DNA of 64,000 nt, from contig NC_079487.1 of NCBI RefSeq assembly GCF_020520425.1, positions 132,640,385 to 132,704,384 on the forward strand, given 5' to 3'. Below are positions 47,440 to 57,619 of this stretch, in pieces; within the stretch, counting starts at the first letter, position 1, and the number at the start of each line of letters is the position of its first letter. A program made the position numbers and the translations under genes. Below the pieces are notes generated by a model, which saw nothing but the letters and a program-made list of their open reading frames with translations, had not been told where the DNA came from and did no database searches. Origin of the DNA: Spinacia oleracea. Taxonomy: Eukaryota; Streptophyta; Magnoliopsida; Caryophyllales; Amaranthaceae.

Positions 47440-48510
47440 ATTATGATGTTCTACACAATAAGCTATGATGTTCTACACAGTGAGGTATCATGTTCTACAT
47501 TCTTAACCCTCATGTTCTATAGTATTGAGAGTATAAAATATTACTCTAAATTGTTCATGAGAGTATAAAATAGTATAATGCTAAGCTACTTCAAAAAAAT
47601 ATAATTTTTCAGCAAATGGTAATAGATGCTCAAAGTTAAACTAAGAAAACAAATAAACAATATGATGTCAGGCTTCCATCAACGTGAGTGATGGGAGAGA
47701 AAAACATATGTGCCAGGAATTCAACTTCTGCCTCGATTCAACAAAGACAACAAAACTACACTTTCTAAGTGCTAAAGAAATGGTAAAGACGACAAGAAAT
47801 GAACAAACCAATTCTATGACTGACTACCTAGTTCTAGTATTGAAACTTTATCCAAATGTACACTCTTCCATTAATTCATGAGCACAAAATCTCGTAGTCA
47901 GTCTGAAATGTGAATGCAGTGCAGTTTCATCTAAAATGTGAATGCGTTGACAAACCAAACGTGATCAAAACAAGCAACAAATCATATTTAATCTACAACC
48001 AGCATTCTACAAATACGATTTTGATTGACTTCCAAATTATATATTTTATATAATAAATACCAACATTTTCCATACAAAACGCAATTAAACATCATAAATT
48101 CTAGTATTAAGTGAAAATCAAATCAAAACAAACTCCCGCTTTGGTGAAAACTCTTTGGAGGGCGAAACTTATGGTATATATTGTCCAATCATAAACCGAA
48201 TAATGAGATTAAAAAACTAATCACAAATACACGATGGAAAGAGTGCACTATGTATCAATAACCAACGACAAAAATATTGATGACAAATACACAGATGGAA
48301 AGATATAAGACTAAAATGATCTAGATTCGTTCTAAACCTTAGTTAATATAAGATCATATATATTCTGTTTCTGAAATAATTAGAAATTTGATCATAATTC
48401 ACCACAAAAGCAATAAACTGGGAAAATCCAGTGTAGTTGTTCTACACAGTGAGCTATGATGTTCTACATTCTGAACTTTCATGTTCTAAAGTATTGAGAG
48501 TATAAAATTC
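47440..48510. repeat. Duplicated array of TGTTCT-containing units
   Basis: About 47448-47545 holds four units of 22-26 bp, each starting (G/C)ATGTTCTA(C/T). The last three, plus the TATTGAGAGTATAAAAT flank, recur at about 48435-48510 as a direct copy roughly 970 bp away. Confidence 0.7.
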
Positions 48511-49280
48511 GAAACATTCACGATTGTATTAAACATCAAATATAAGGAACATAATAAATCTTAAAAGCGCAATAAACATTCAAAACTTTGCAGACCAAAT
48601 AATCACAAAAATAAATTCCGGAAAATTTCGAAAAAATAAAAAATTAATCGAAAATTAATAAATAAATTTCGCTAAAATTCAAGCACCGAATTCTTACTCT
48701 TGTGTATCTTCTGGATTTTTTTGATGGTTTTTCATGTTATTTTTATTTTTTTTGCTGAAAATCAAAGGTTAACGAAAGGTAACTTCGATTAATGTATAAA
48801 AACAACGAAAGAAGTTCGAAATTAGGTTACAAATATGCTTACCTTCGTCGTTCGTATTGTTTTTCTTTTCCATTCATCTTCAATTGAATAAATTAGGTTA
48901 AAATTAGGAAAAATTGTAGAAGGAGAGAAGAAATGTAGAACAATTGAACTCAAATTTACCTTAAATCAACAATTGAAGCTGCAACGAAGGAGCGCTTGGC
49001 TGTTTTGTAGCTGTGATGGTGGTTTCCTTCAGAGGAGAGAGAAAACTGCGGGGAGAACAGAGAGTAGTCACAAAATCGCGTGAGAGGGAGAGAGTGAATA
49101 GGGAGGGTTTAGAGAGAGAAAGTTACGTGGGTTTAATGAAAGAGTGATTGTGTTTAACTGGAAGTTGGATGGTTTTTCTCATATAATCATAGCCATTAGA
49201 TTGAATCTAATCCTGCGGATTAGATTCATTCTCATATATAGTGCATACTCACATAAGGATGTATTTTCACATGATCCCTC

Positions 49281-49282
<2 letters not shown>

Positions 49283-49328
<46 letters not shown>
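49283..49328. repeat. (TA)n microsatellite
   Basis: TA run at the right border of the Mutator-like element, matching the TA-rich left border near 43290-43325. Confidence 0.95.
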
Positions 49329-49330
<2 letters not shown>

Positions 49331-49389
49331 AAGTTTTATTTTAACGTTACAATTTAATAGAAACGTGCATTACACGGACTAAAATCTAG
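49329..49389 (+). mobile_element. Helitron 3' end
   Basis: TTTAACGTTACAATTTAATAG, hairpin CGTGCATTACACG, then GACTAAAATCTAG followed by T. The same terminal sequence recurs at about 50254-50304. Confidence 0.55.
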
Positions 49390-49688
49390 TATATATATAT
49401 AAAGGGGAGGTTTTTTTGGTGAGCATTGGGAGCGTCCACGTAGGATTGTCCAGTCATTAGTTCTATTTAAATATTAAAATTTAGCAATTATAAAATAAAG
49501 TAAATAGGTTTAGGATAAGGTAATATGAATTTTTGAAAAGATAAGATTAAGTAAATATATAAAAGATATAATTTGATAATACTCCTTTTTTATCATTAAA
49601 ATCAAATATGAGTCAAATTTAATTACTACATAAACTTTTGTATCGGCCAAAACCATGAAAGTCGATGGATGGAGAAAAGGGTGAAAAA

Positions 49689-50304
49689 TCTAATATACAT
49701 ATATAAAGGAGGCATATTTTCTGAACTATTAGAGCGCCACTTAGGATTACTAATGGTTTCGGCCAATGAAAAATAAGATTTCTAATTTATTTTTGAATTA
49801 AAAAAATCGAGTGCCACGTAGATATTTAAATTAATTAATTAATTACTAATATATACAATTTCATCCAAAATCAAACGCTCTAATAATAAATAAAAAAATC
49901 TAAAATAAAATTCATCCAAAATCAAACACTAATCTAAAATAAAATTCAATCCAAAATCAAACATTAATTAATCTAATATTAGAGCGCAACGTAGGAAATC
50001 TAATGGTTTCAGACAATGAAAAATAAGACTTCAAAATTATTTTTGAATTAAAAAGTCGAATGCCGCGTAGATAAATAATTAGGTGCATGCCACGTAAATA
50101 TTTTCTTAAATAATTATTAATATTTCTCATATAAAATTTCATCCAAAATCAAATACTATAATAATTAAAAAATAAATCTAAAATGAAATTCAATCCAAAA
50201 TAAAAAAAAAACCAATTTAATCTAATATATAAAATATAGCAGTTGATATATGTAGGAGTTTTATTTTAACGTAACAATTTAATATAAACCGTGCTAAAGT
50301 CTAG
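49689..50304 (+). mobile_element. Helitron-like element, 616 bp
   Basis: Begins TCTAATATACATATATAAAGG after an A and ends AACCGTGCTAAAGTCTAG before a T, the expected A/T host dinucleotide. Two internal direct repeats (about 49722-49850 and 49979-50105) share TTAGAGCGC, TAATGGTTTC and AATGAAAAATAAGA, plus GCCACGTAGAT-like ends. No coding capacity. Confidence 0.55.
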
Positions 50305-50352
50305 TTAAATAATACAACAAACATAAATTAACCTGCACGGGCTTAAATCTAG
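50305..50352 (+). mobile_element. Helitron 3' end abutting the lipase stop codon
   Basis: CCTGCACGGGCTTAAATCTAG ends at 50352 and is followed by T. The next three bases (50353-50355) are the lipase stop codon on the minus strand. Probably the outer Helitron of the cluster. Confidence 0.5.
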
Positions 50353-50494
50353 TTATACATATTGGTAAGTCTTAGACTGCCAACGTGAATGCTGTTCCCA
50401 CCATTGACAAAGGCCATGAGCTACCAAAAGACCATGTTCCCTAACAATCATATTCTTCATATTCTTCGTAACTAAAGCCGATGGAATTAGAAAC

Positions 50495-51064
50495 GATGCT
50501 TCTAGAGCTGGCAAAAATTGACCCAACCCACCAACCCAACCCGAACCCAACCCAATAATAAAAGGTTGGGTCAAGATTTTCAACCCGTTTAATTAAATGG
50601 GTCAACCCAACCCAACCCGTTTAATTAAATGGGTTGGGTCAGGTTGAAATTTTCAACCCGAAAACAACCCGCCTAACCCGTTTAAGTTCAAGCAAGTATG
50701 TAATATAGATCTGTAGAATGTGATTTGAAAGATTTTATTTCTCATTTTCTCTTCAACATTGAATAATTATTTGACGTTTTGATTCATGTCAAATACATAT
50801 TGGAGTATTACTTTTTGCTATGAGATATGCCATAACAAAATCACCTCGCAATTCTATAGTCAAATCAATTTACACTTAAAAGTGGGGAAAAAATTAAGCG
50901 GGTCAACTTCAGGTCAACCCGTTTATAGTTGGGTTGGGTTGGGTTGAAAATCTCAACCCGTTTAATTAAACAGGTCGGGTTGGGTTGGGAAAATCTCAAC
51001 CCGTTTATAAATGGGTCGACCTGATTTCGACCCAACCCAACCCATTGCCAGCTCTAGATGCTTC
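50495..51064. mobile_element. hAT-type MITE with 8-bp target duplication, inside the lipase coding exon
   Basis: The body is 50503-51056 (554 bp). Ends are TAGAGCTGGCAA and TTGCCAGCTCTA. The duplication GATGCTTC is perfect (50495-50502, 51057-51064). The interior is rich in repeated AACCCAACCC/GGGTTGGGTT, mirrored across the element. Confidence 0.93.
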
Positions 51065-51990
51065 CCAATTATGTTTCCCTAATGCACCCGAAATCAAGCT
51101 GACGATCGAATTCTTGGTCGCAATTCTTTCGATCTTTCCCATTCCCCTTCTTTCCATCTTCTCTCTATGCTCAAAGTACTCAACATACTCGCAACAAATC
51201 GGGTCTTTCGGGTTGACAAACAAACATGGAATCCAATCACGGAGTATAGTAAACGGGTCATCTTCGCCATTTGTTGTTCGTTTCAAAGCAAGAGAAAGAC
51301 CAGCTGTTACGACGCTTTTAGCGAGACGAGTCCCACTTTTCAAAACTCGGGTTGGGAGTATTCCGATTGGGAAAGAGGCGAAAGGAGGGTTAAAGAGGTA
51401 AGTTTGTAAGTTATACCCTAATTTAAACATATCTCTTCCTGTTTGTAAAGCTATTGCCGCACCTAATGAATGCCCAATCAACCAAACATCTTTATTAGGG
51501 TTTAATAATTCTTTAATGTTTCCCCTTATTAAACCCTCTACTGCTTCGAATGCGATTTTGCATCGGGAACTGCAATTCAACTCGTTTAGGATTATCTTTG
51601 CATCTAAATACAAGTCTCGAATTTCAGTTTTCCGTTTGATGAGTGTGCCTCGAAATGCAATCGCGTATTTTGGAGGTGTGTGATCTTCGGATGTCACGGA
51701 CGAGTTGAATCGGTTTCCGGTGAAATAATTATTATCATGTTTGTACTCGAAAATAACTCCGATGACGGAGGAATCGACTTGATCTCGAAGGGTTTTTACG
51801 GGTTTGAAATGGAAAAACTCCCACCACCATGGGGCTAGTTCATTGCCACCTGTTCGGTTGTTTTGGCAGTCTCTTTCTAGAACATACACCCCTTTAACTA
51901 AACTAGCCGCAACAGATTGTCTGTGTTGTGGTCTTCTCCTGTTTCCAATCAAATTTGTAATGATAAGTGTTTATTTATTATAGAAATTAC

Positions 51991-52251
51991 TACTTCCTCC
52001 GTTCTTAAATAGTTGCACCGTTTTGACTTTTACGTTTGTCAACGCATAACTTTGACCATCAACACTTATAATTATGTATTAGTAAAATTATAAAAAGTTG
52101 ATATTTTTAAAATATATATTAAGACGAACCTAATAATGCTTTGTATAATAATTTTTAATTTTATTTATTAGTAGAAAATTGAGGTCAAAGCAAAACAAGT
52201 GAATAGTGTCAAAAGTCAAAATTGTGCAACTATTTAGGAACGGAGGAAGTA
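51991..52251. mobile_element. Stowaway/mariner-type MITE in lipase intron
   Basis: TACTTCCTCCGTTCTTAAATAG at the left mirrors CTATTTAGGAACGGAGGAAGTA at the right. It has the family core (AAATTATAAAAAGTTGATATTT, AAGACGAACCTAA). Confidence 0.9.
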
Positions 52252-52267
52252 TAAATTACCAAAATAC

Positions 52268-52842
52268 TACTCCATCCGTCCCAAAATTATAATTCAGGCG
52301 TCCCAGAATTATAGTCATGTTTCTGATTTTGGCTATCTAGGTCCCCACTTAATTTCTCATGTATTATACTTCCTCCGTCTTTTAATACTCTCAACGTTTG
52401 TTAGTTTCACGCATGCCAATGCACAACTTTGATCATTTATATCTTAAATTCTCTTTATGCAAAAATTATAAAAAGTTGATATTTTAAAAATACACACTGA
52501 GACGAATCTAACAAGATCCCACATGACTATGTTTTATCTTATATAAAAAATACTACTAATAGTCAAAGTAGATTATATGAATAGTGGCAAAAGTCTAAAC
52601 GTTGCGAGTATTAAAAACGGAGGAAATATTAATTAAAAATGTATTGAAAATCCCACCCATGTACTATATTCCACTTTTCTATATAATATATTGTCTTTTC
52701 CATGTACTTTATTCCACGTACTTTTCCATGCAACTCATTCATCATTTGTACTTTATTTCACTTTTCCATGTACTATATTCCATTTTTTTTAAAATCCGTA
52801 TTTTTTGTCAAACGGGACTATAAATATGGGACGGATGGAGTA
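52268..52842. mobile_element. Stowaway-type MITE, outer element of a nest
   Basis: TACTCCATCCGTCCCAAAATTATA at the left mirrors TATAAATATGGGACGGATGGAGTA at the right. It is split by the second MITE at 52367-52628; without it the element is about 310 bp. Confidence 0.85.
52367..52628. mobile_element. Stowaway/mariner-type MITE nested in the preceding MITE
   Basis: TACTTCCTCCGTCTTTTAATACT at the left; AGTATTAAAAACGGAGGAAATA at the right. Very similar to 18259-18521. Confidence 0.88.
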
Positions 52843-53273
52843 CTCGTAAACACCTGCTTGGTTGGGTGTAATATGATTTACAATGGAAATGACAATTTCT
52901 AAATTAGTTTTCCGTTATTTGGTTCCAGGTTAGGAAAATGATGAAACGACAGGAAAATAAAAGGGAAATTAAGTAAGCATATGGTGAGAGGAATGTACAA
53001 GAGGGATAAGGTTTTCCATAATTGGGAGAGCCGTTTTACTCCTATTGAATTTGGTTTTGCTACAAAAAACCGGCCAAAGGCCCTAGTCAACTAAACTTTT
53101 CTTGTTTTAGGTCACAAATTACCACTTTCGTTATAAAATGCCATTTCTCACAAAAACTCTCTTATAAAAGTCATTTATAACCAAAATTCCTATTTGTAAT
53201 TAGTCAATCACTTACTTTTATTTTCTTTTCTGAAATAACAATAATACCAATCAATAGGAAGAAATGTTACACA

Positions 53274-53632
53274 AACGGTAAACGAAAATGATAAAGGTCG
53301 CAACATGCGACCTTTAAGACGTGTCACAATGATGACATGACATGTTTACGTGTCATGATTTAAATTGGAAACTGAAATATTTAACTTATATATAATCTAT
53401 TATATATGTACAAAAAAGGTGGGAAAATCTTAATATTCTAATTTGTTTCCTTTTTTATATCGACTACCTTATTTACATATTTTCAAAATAAAAATATTGC
53501 ATTGGTAGTACAAATATTCGGATGACGCATAGCCTACGTGGCGCCTATATGTACCAATTAAACTGCGACACATAAGATTGCGACAACTAAATGTTGTCGC
53601 AACTTGCGACCTTTATCACCACCAACGGTAAA
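53274..53632. mobile_element. Mutator-like MITE with 9-bp target duplication
   Basis: The body is 53283-53623 (341 bp), with inverted GATAAAGGTCGCAA...TTGCGACCTTTATC ends. The duplication AACGGTAAA is perfect (53274-53282, 53624-53632). It contains further inverted GTCGCAA/TTGCGAC words. Lies in the lipase intron, just inside the first exon. Confidence 0.8.
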
Positions 53633-53774
53633 TATATATTGCAGGATGGTAATTTGGACCCGAAAAAATATGGACTTACCAATCGACACAAGTGAGGTGG
53701 CGAGGGCCACAGAATTCAAAAACCTCGCTCTCGGAAGGCCTTGCACCACCTTCATCCAGTGTTCCCCACTGCAT

Positions 53775-54120
53775 TGTGTATAAACCAAGAATGAAATTAA
53801 AAGTAGTAATTAATTAGTAGTAATTAAGAGAACTAATGGTTTAATTATTTATTATACATTGCAATAATTTTGGTTTGTTTTGGGATAGAGCGAGCCTTAT
53901 ATAGGCAATTAGGCATTAGGGACTAGGGAGTAACACATTTTGTTGAATCGTTTACTTTTGGATCGAGAGTGCCGACTTGACAACTTCCGTGATTGTACGG
54001 GGAAGGTTCTGGGTGGTAGACTGGTAGAGAGATTGACTTAATATCGTCTATCGTGATTGTACGGGGAAGGTTCTTGGCCATAAACAAAACTCACTATCCA
54101 AATATCGTCTATCGCTATGT
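53775..54120 (-). promoter_or_regulatory. Upstream region of the lipase gene
   Basis: No ORF of note. The phrase GTGATTGTACGGGGAAGGTTCT is repeated at about 53990 and 54054, and CTATCGTGA/CTATCGCTATG nearby, a short direct duplication. A TATA-like TTATATAGG/CCTATATAAGG sits at about 53895-53905, at a suitable distance (about 125 bp) upstream of the start on the minus strand. Confidence 0.45.
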
Positions 54121-54135
54121 AATTCCAACCCATTT

Positions 54136-54167
<32 letters not shown>

Positions 54168-55726
54168 GACATAGGCTTAATTTTACATAAATTAAAAAGT
54201 TTACACACTAAACAAAGTATTAGGGTCTTTATAGACCATTACACATACTACAAAACAAACTAAATGCATAGGCTCTTCTCCGTTGGATCCTCGATTGTTG
54301 ACTTGGCTTTGTTTACAACGCCAGACCACACATAGCGTGCCAAAGCCTTTTTTAGTGAGTTCCTTGAAGACTGATTTGCTGGGGAGGTAAACTATTGAAG
54401 GCGACCTTAAGAACCTGTAAAACTTGACATACAAGGAAAGAAGTAGAAGAGTAGTAACGACACGAGCCGGTTGCAAAGAGCCTGAGATTTGCTCACAAGC
54501 TATAAGAATCACCAAAAGTGACTCGGAAAGCATGCTATGAACCCCCGTAGAACGGGGAGCAGCGTTGAAATAAAAGTTTTTGAAAGCGATAAACAAAGTC
54601 ATCGCTAACCTAAATTGAGAATTAACATTAGTTAATCTCAACAGCGAACAGACAACCATGACCCATGAATACCAAAACCCCCTCCCACACATACCTTCTT
54701 CCCTCAACTTACATCCCAACCCCTCTCCTCCACATAATGACTTCCAATCTGTGAAAGAGGAAACAACATCTATTATCACTGCCTCCAACAACCTATTAAC
54801 TAATCCCAACTTTTCTCCATCAATCTTCCAACAAAGGCTATCCCACATAGGACACCTTAATACAACCCACACAACCAAAAACATGTGTTTAACAACAAAT
54901 GCAACAACCTCATATAGGAACACATCCAACGAAAATAAAGAGAACCAACACACTACAACCCACCAAAACCAACAAGAACTAAAGATAAACAAACTCAAAA
55001 ACGAATCAACCCTGTCGAAAAACAAGCAACACATGGAGAAAGCCACGCACATCCCTAAACCAATTAGGGACAACTAGGATTTCAAGAAAAACGACTACAA
55101 CTAATACCAATACAACCTAAATCTTTACCTTTACCGTCAAGATCGGGTTACTCCGACACCACAAGACGACGGCGACAAGGTTAAATCCGGTAAAGTAGTC
55201 AATCCAAAATCAGATCAAATAAGCCTCTAAACTAGCAAAATCCTAACCCAAACAAGAAACCCTAACCCTAAACTTTTACCTTTACCGGCGAGATTATCGT
55301 CGGCGGCGCTTGGGTTAGCTTTGGAGATAGGACGCCGAGGTTGTGAACTTTGATCTGATCAATAATTCCTTATTTGAACACAGCAACTCCACACTTGAAC
55401 ACGACAGAGATGACTAATTCTGAACAAGAAATCCGGCGAGATCGACGAACTAAGAGGATGGGGAAACTGCGAGACGGTGGCGGCTTGGTTCCTCTTTCAC
55501 TTCTCGGCCGGAAAACTACACGATCTACAAAGATTAACTCACTAGGAACGGTGAAGCGCTAAATTAGCAGGCTCGCCGGCGACCTGAGCGAGCAGAGGTG
55601 CTCCGGCCACCAACGAGCGTGCTAAGGGCGGTGGCGGCGGCTAGGGTTTGAGTTTTTGGGAGAAGGGGTTTTTAGAGAGAGTAATTTTTTTATCTATATT
55701 AGTTATTGACAATTCCAACCCATTTC
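54121..55726 (-). mobile_element. LINE-type retroposon with 16-bp target duplication and poly(A)
   Basis: The body is 54137-55710 on the minus strand. Its 5' side holds GC-rich, leader-like sequence (ACCCTAGCCGCCGCC at about 55640). The 3' end reads AAGCCTATGTC and a long A tail (T run at about 54138-54168 on plus). The duplication AATTCCAACCCATTTC is perfect (54121-54136, 55711-55726). The 3' end matches that of the LINE remnant at 3349 (AAGCTTATGTC-A), so it was probably mobilised by the same LINE family. No reverse transcriptase is present. The 290-codon minus frame (54201-55073) has no recognised domain. Internally deleted LINE or LINE-mobilised transcript. Confidence 0.8.
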
Positions 55727-56124
55727 ACGTTAAAAAATTATTGGCAAAAGTTAATAAATATTCGCATAATTTAATTAAAATTTTGGCAAAATTAAATTGA
55801 AGATACAATGAAATTAGAGAGAGAAACAATTATATAATATTCTCAATTTCATAGTAATATTGAAAATTTAGCCGTTGAAAACGAGATTTGATAAGTAATT
55901 TAAAGATGAAAAGTTTTCCGATAGTTGGATGAAAAATGGGGAAAAATGGGTTAATGTGTCAAAATTGTTGGCTCTCATAATCAATTGTACATAGGAATCT
56001 TTGTATTAAAAAAAAAATTAAAAAAAAGTTAAAGTACAGCTAGGTGCGTCGAACATAGATCTCCGTAATAAAAATAAGTAAAAAAAAATAACAATGAGTC
56101 AATGTACATATTGTTAGCTGTCAT

Positions 56125-56346
56125 ATACCCTTACCAATATACCAATTGAGGTTGGCATGAGTGGTTAAGGGTCTCTTGCTCCTTAACCAAGGTCTCGGGT
56201 TCGAGCCTTGGGAATGGAAAAAATCTCAACTGGGAGGGATGCTGCCCATCGAGGTAACCATGCAAACTCCCACGGGAGATTACCTCGCCAAAGGCGGTGG
56301 GAACTCCTCGTAGTAGAACCAAAAAAAAAAAAATACCCTAACCAAT
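56125..56346 (+). mobile_element. SINE with target duplication
   Basis: The body is 56139-56332. Box A TGGCATGAGTGG (about 56153), box B GGTTCGAGCC (about 56199-56208), then GGGAGGGATGCTGCC and GATTACCTCGCC, and a 13-A tail. The flanks ATACCCTTACCAAT (56125-56138) and ATACCCTAACCAAT (56333-56346) differ at one base. Confidence 0.9.
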
Positions 56347-57540
56347 GCTCCAACTTGGTATTTTTGTATATTTAGGAAGTTAATTACACTATATTTAAAA
56401 TTCAAATTTGGCGGCCCTATTCCTTAGCTCGCCCCAAAACCGGCCCTGCTATGTACGCCAACACTTCGTTTAATGCGTAATGCAAATACGTAGTACACGT
56501 ACCTCTCATCAAGTTGCTGCCGATTCTTGGCCATAAACAAAACTCACTATCCGATATAGACATATAGTCTATCGCAATTCCACCTCATTTCACGTAAAAC
56601 CAAATTACCTAGTACAATAATTCATCAGATGCAAACCAACAACAAGGAATACCCTTCAATGCAGCTGGCTACCCGTGCTAAGTCACGTTCGCCGGACCCA
56701 TCTCTTGCCCGTCCGACCATCTAGTTCTTGTCGGCTTAATCAAGTTTTGTTTAACTATTACTTTTTCCCTGTTTAATTAAAAGATATAGTTTACCTAAAA
56801 ATGATCGATTTTATATTTAAGTATATCGAGCTTATAGCCTTTTAGTATCTTATTGGTAAGGGCCAATATGTGTAAAGACTCACTTCTATATCTCTTGTTT
56901 TATGATTGGCTTAATAGGAGATATGGAAGATCCCTATATATATAGCATATAGGTGTTAGGTTTATGGTCTCTCAATAAATAAACTTCATATATATAGAAT
57001 TGGAAGATCTAAAACCCATCATTCATCGATCCGAGGGAGAAAGATACGCTTCCGCAATTATATTCTTCTGATAATACAATCTAGTACTACCTCTGTTTCG
57101 CAATAATTGCATCATTTCTCATTTGTACACTATTCAATTTTGACAATCATTCTTTCACCATTATGTAAGAAAAAATAGTCAGGTGAAATCTTGTTAAATT
57201 CATATCAATGAGAGGATTTCAAATATCAATTGTTTATAATTTTAACTTAAACGCAATTAGAGATATTAGCGTCCAAAGAAGCACATTGGATTACGTGTGT
57301 TTCTGTACAAATATAGGGGATCCTTGACTAATGAGTCGTCCGGTAGAGACGACGAGTTAGACAGAGGTTCTGGGCTCAAGTTCCAGAATTAGGATTTAGG
57401 TTTATTCAGACATTTTTCACACCTAAATTAGTGTATTCCAGACAAAATAATTTTTTTAGATAAAATAAATTCAGATAAATTTAGATAATATAAATTTAGT
57501 CAAACTAAGTCCAATAAAACTGATTCTTAGTATGACTCCA
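56347..57540. other. Intergenic repeat debris
   Basis: No gene. About 56870-57080 resembles LTR sequence (ends in CTTCCGCAATTATATTCTTC), but no partner exists. About 57085-57290 is a left-end-only mariner-type MITE (TACTACCTCTGTTTCGC, TCATTATGTAAG). About 57310-57420 has tRNA-like words (GTCCGGTAGAGACG; GGGCTCAAGTTCC). Confidence 0.35.
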
Positions 57541-57569
57541 GCTTAGATCACAGGGAAGAAAGAGAAAAA

Positions 57570-57588
57570 ATGGAAGACGACGTACAGT

Positions 57589-57619
<31 letters not shown>

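Larger units (their letters stand above)
43326..49285. mobile_element. 6-kb Mutator-like element with degraded genes
   Basis: Left end AGAGGAAGGCTCATGTGAGAA; the right end on the minus strand reads AGGGGAGGGATCATGTGAAAA. Both ends continue with spaced ATGTGAG(A/T)A motifs and TCTAAT(C/G). The element sits in a TA repeat, so the target duplication cannot be resolved. Each end is followed inwards by a TC-rich, leader-like region (about 43500-43680 plus; about 49120-48960 minus), suggesting two convergent genes. Possible first coding exons are 44111-44161 (plus, MSSKVHHSSS...) and about 48878-48840 (minus). No intact transposase frame remains. The interior is dotted with about 35 TGTTCT/AGAACA motifs. 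Confidence 0.6.
50353..53774 (-). pseudogene. Class-3 lipase (GDSL esterase/lipase At4g10955-like), split by a hAT MITE
   Basis: Exon 1 is 53774-53680 (MQWGTLDEGG... to ...RHLTCVDW). Exon 2 runs from 51938 and reaches the MITE at 51056; the remainder resumes at 50494 and stops at 50353. Family marks are present: RRPQHRQSVAASLVKGVYVLERD, WWWEFFHFKPV, YAIAFRGTLI, the nucleophile elbow GHSLGAA (Ser about 189), LFNPPFAS, DWIPCLFVNPKDPICCEYV, and after the insertion AHGLCQWWEQH. As it stands the frame runs into the MITE and stops at 51005, giving 342 residues of which the last 17 are MITE-derived; about 48 native C-terminal residues are cut off. Apart from the insertion no stop or frameshift is seen. 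The catalytic part is intact, so a shortened enzyme is conceivable. Intron 1 (1.74 kb) holds four MITEs. Confidence 0.88.

Noticed and set aside
47440-48510. Possible CRISPR-like or satellite array because of spaced TGTTCT units
   Set aside because: Spacing and unit lengths vary, repeats are only about 10 bp, and the context is a plant transposon; CRISPR does not occur in plant nuclear DNA.
51005-51401. Plus-strand frames opposite the lipase
   Set aside because: Shadow frames of the lipase exon and MITE; the minus strand has clear family motifs.
54201-55073. 290-codon minus-strand frame, hydrophobic N-terminus
   Set aside because: Lies within a retroposed sequence with poly(A) and target duplication; no domain, skewed base composition, and no splice or promoter support.
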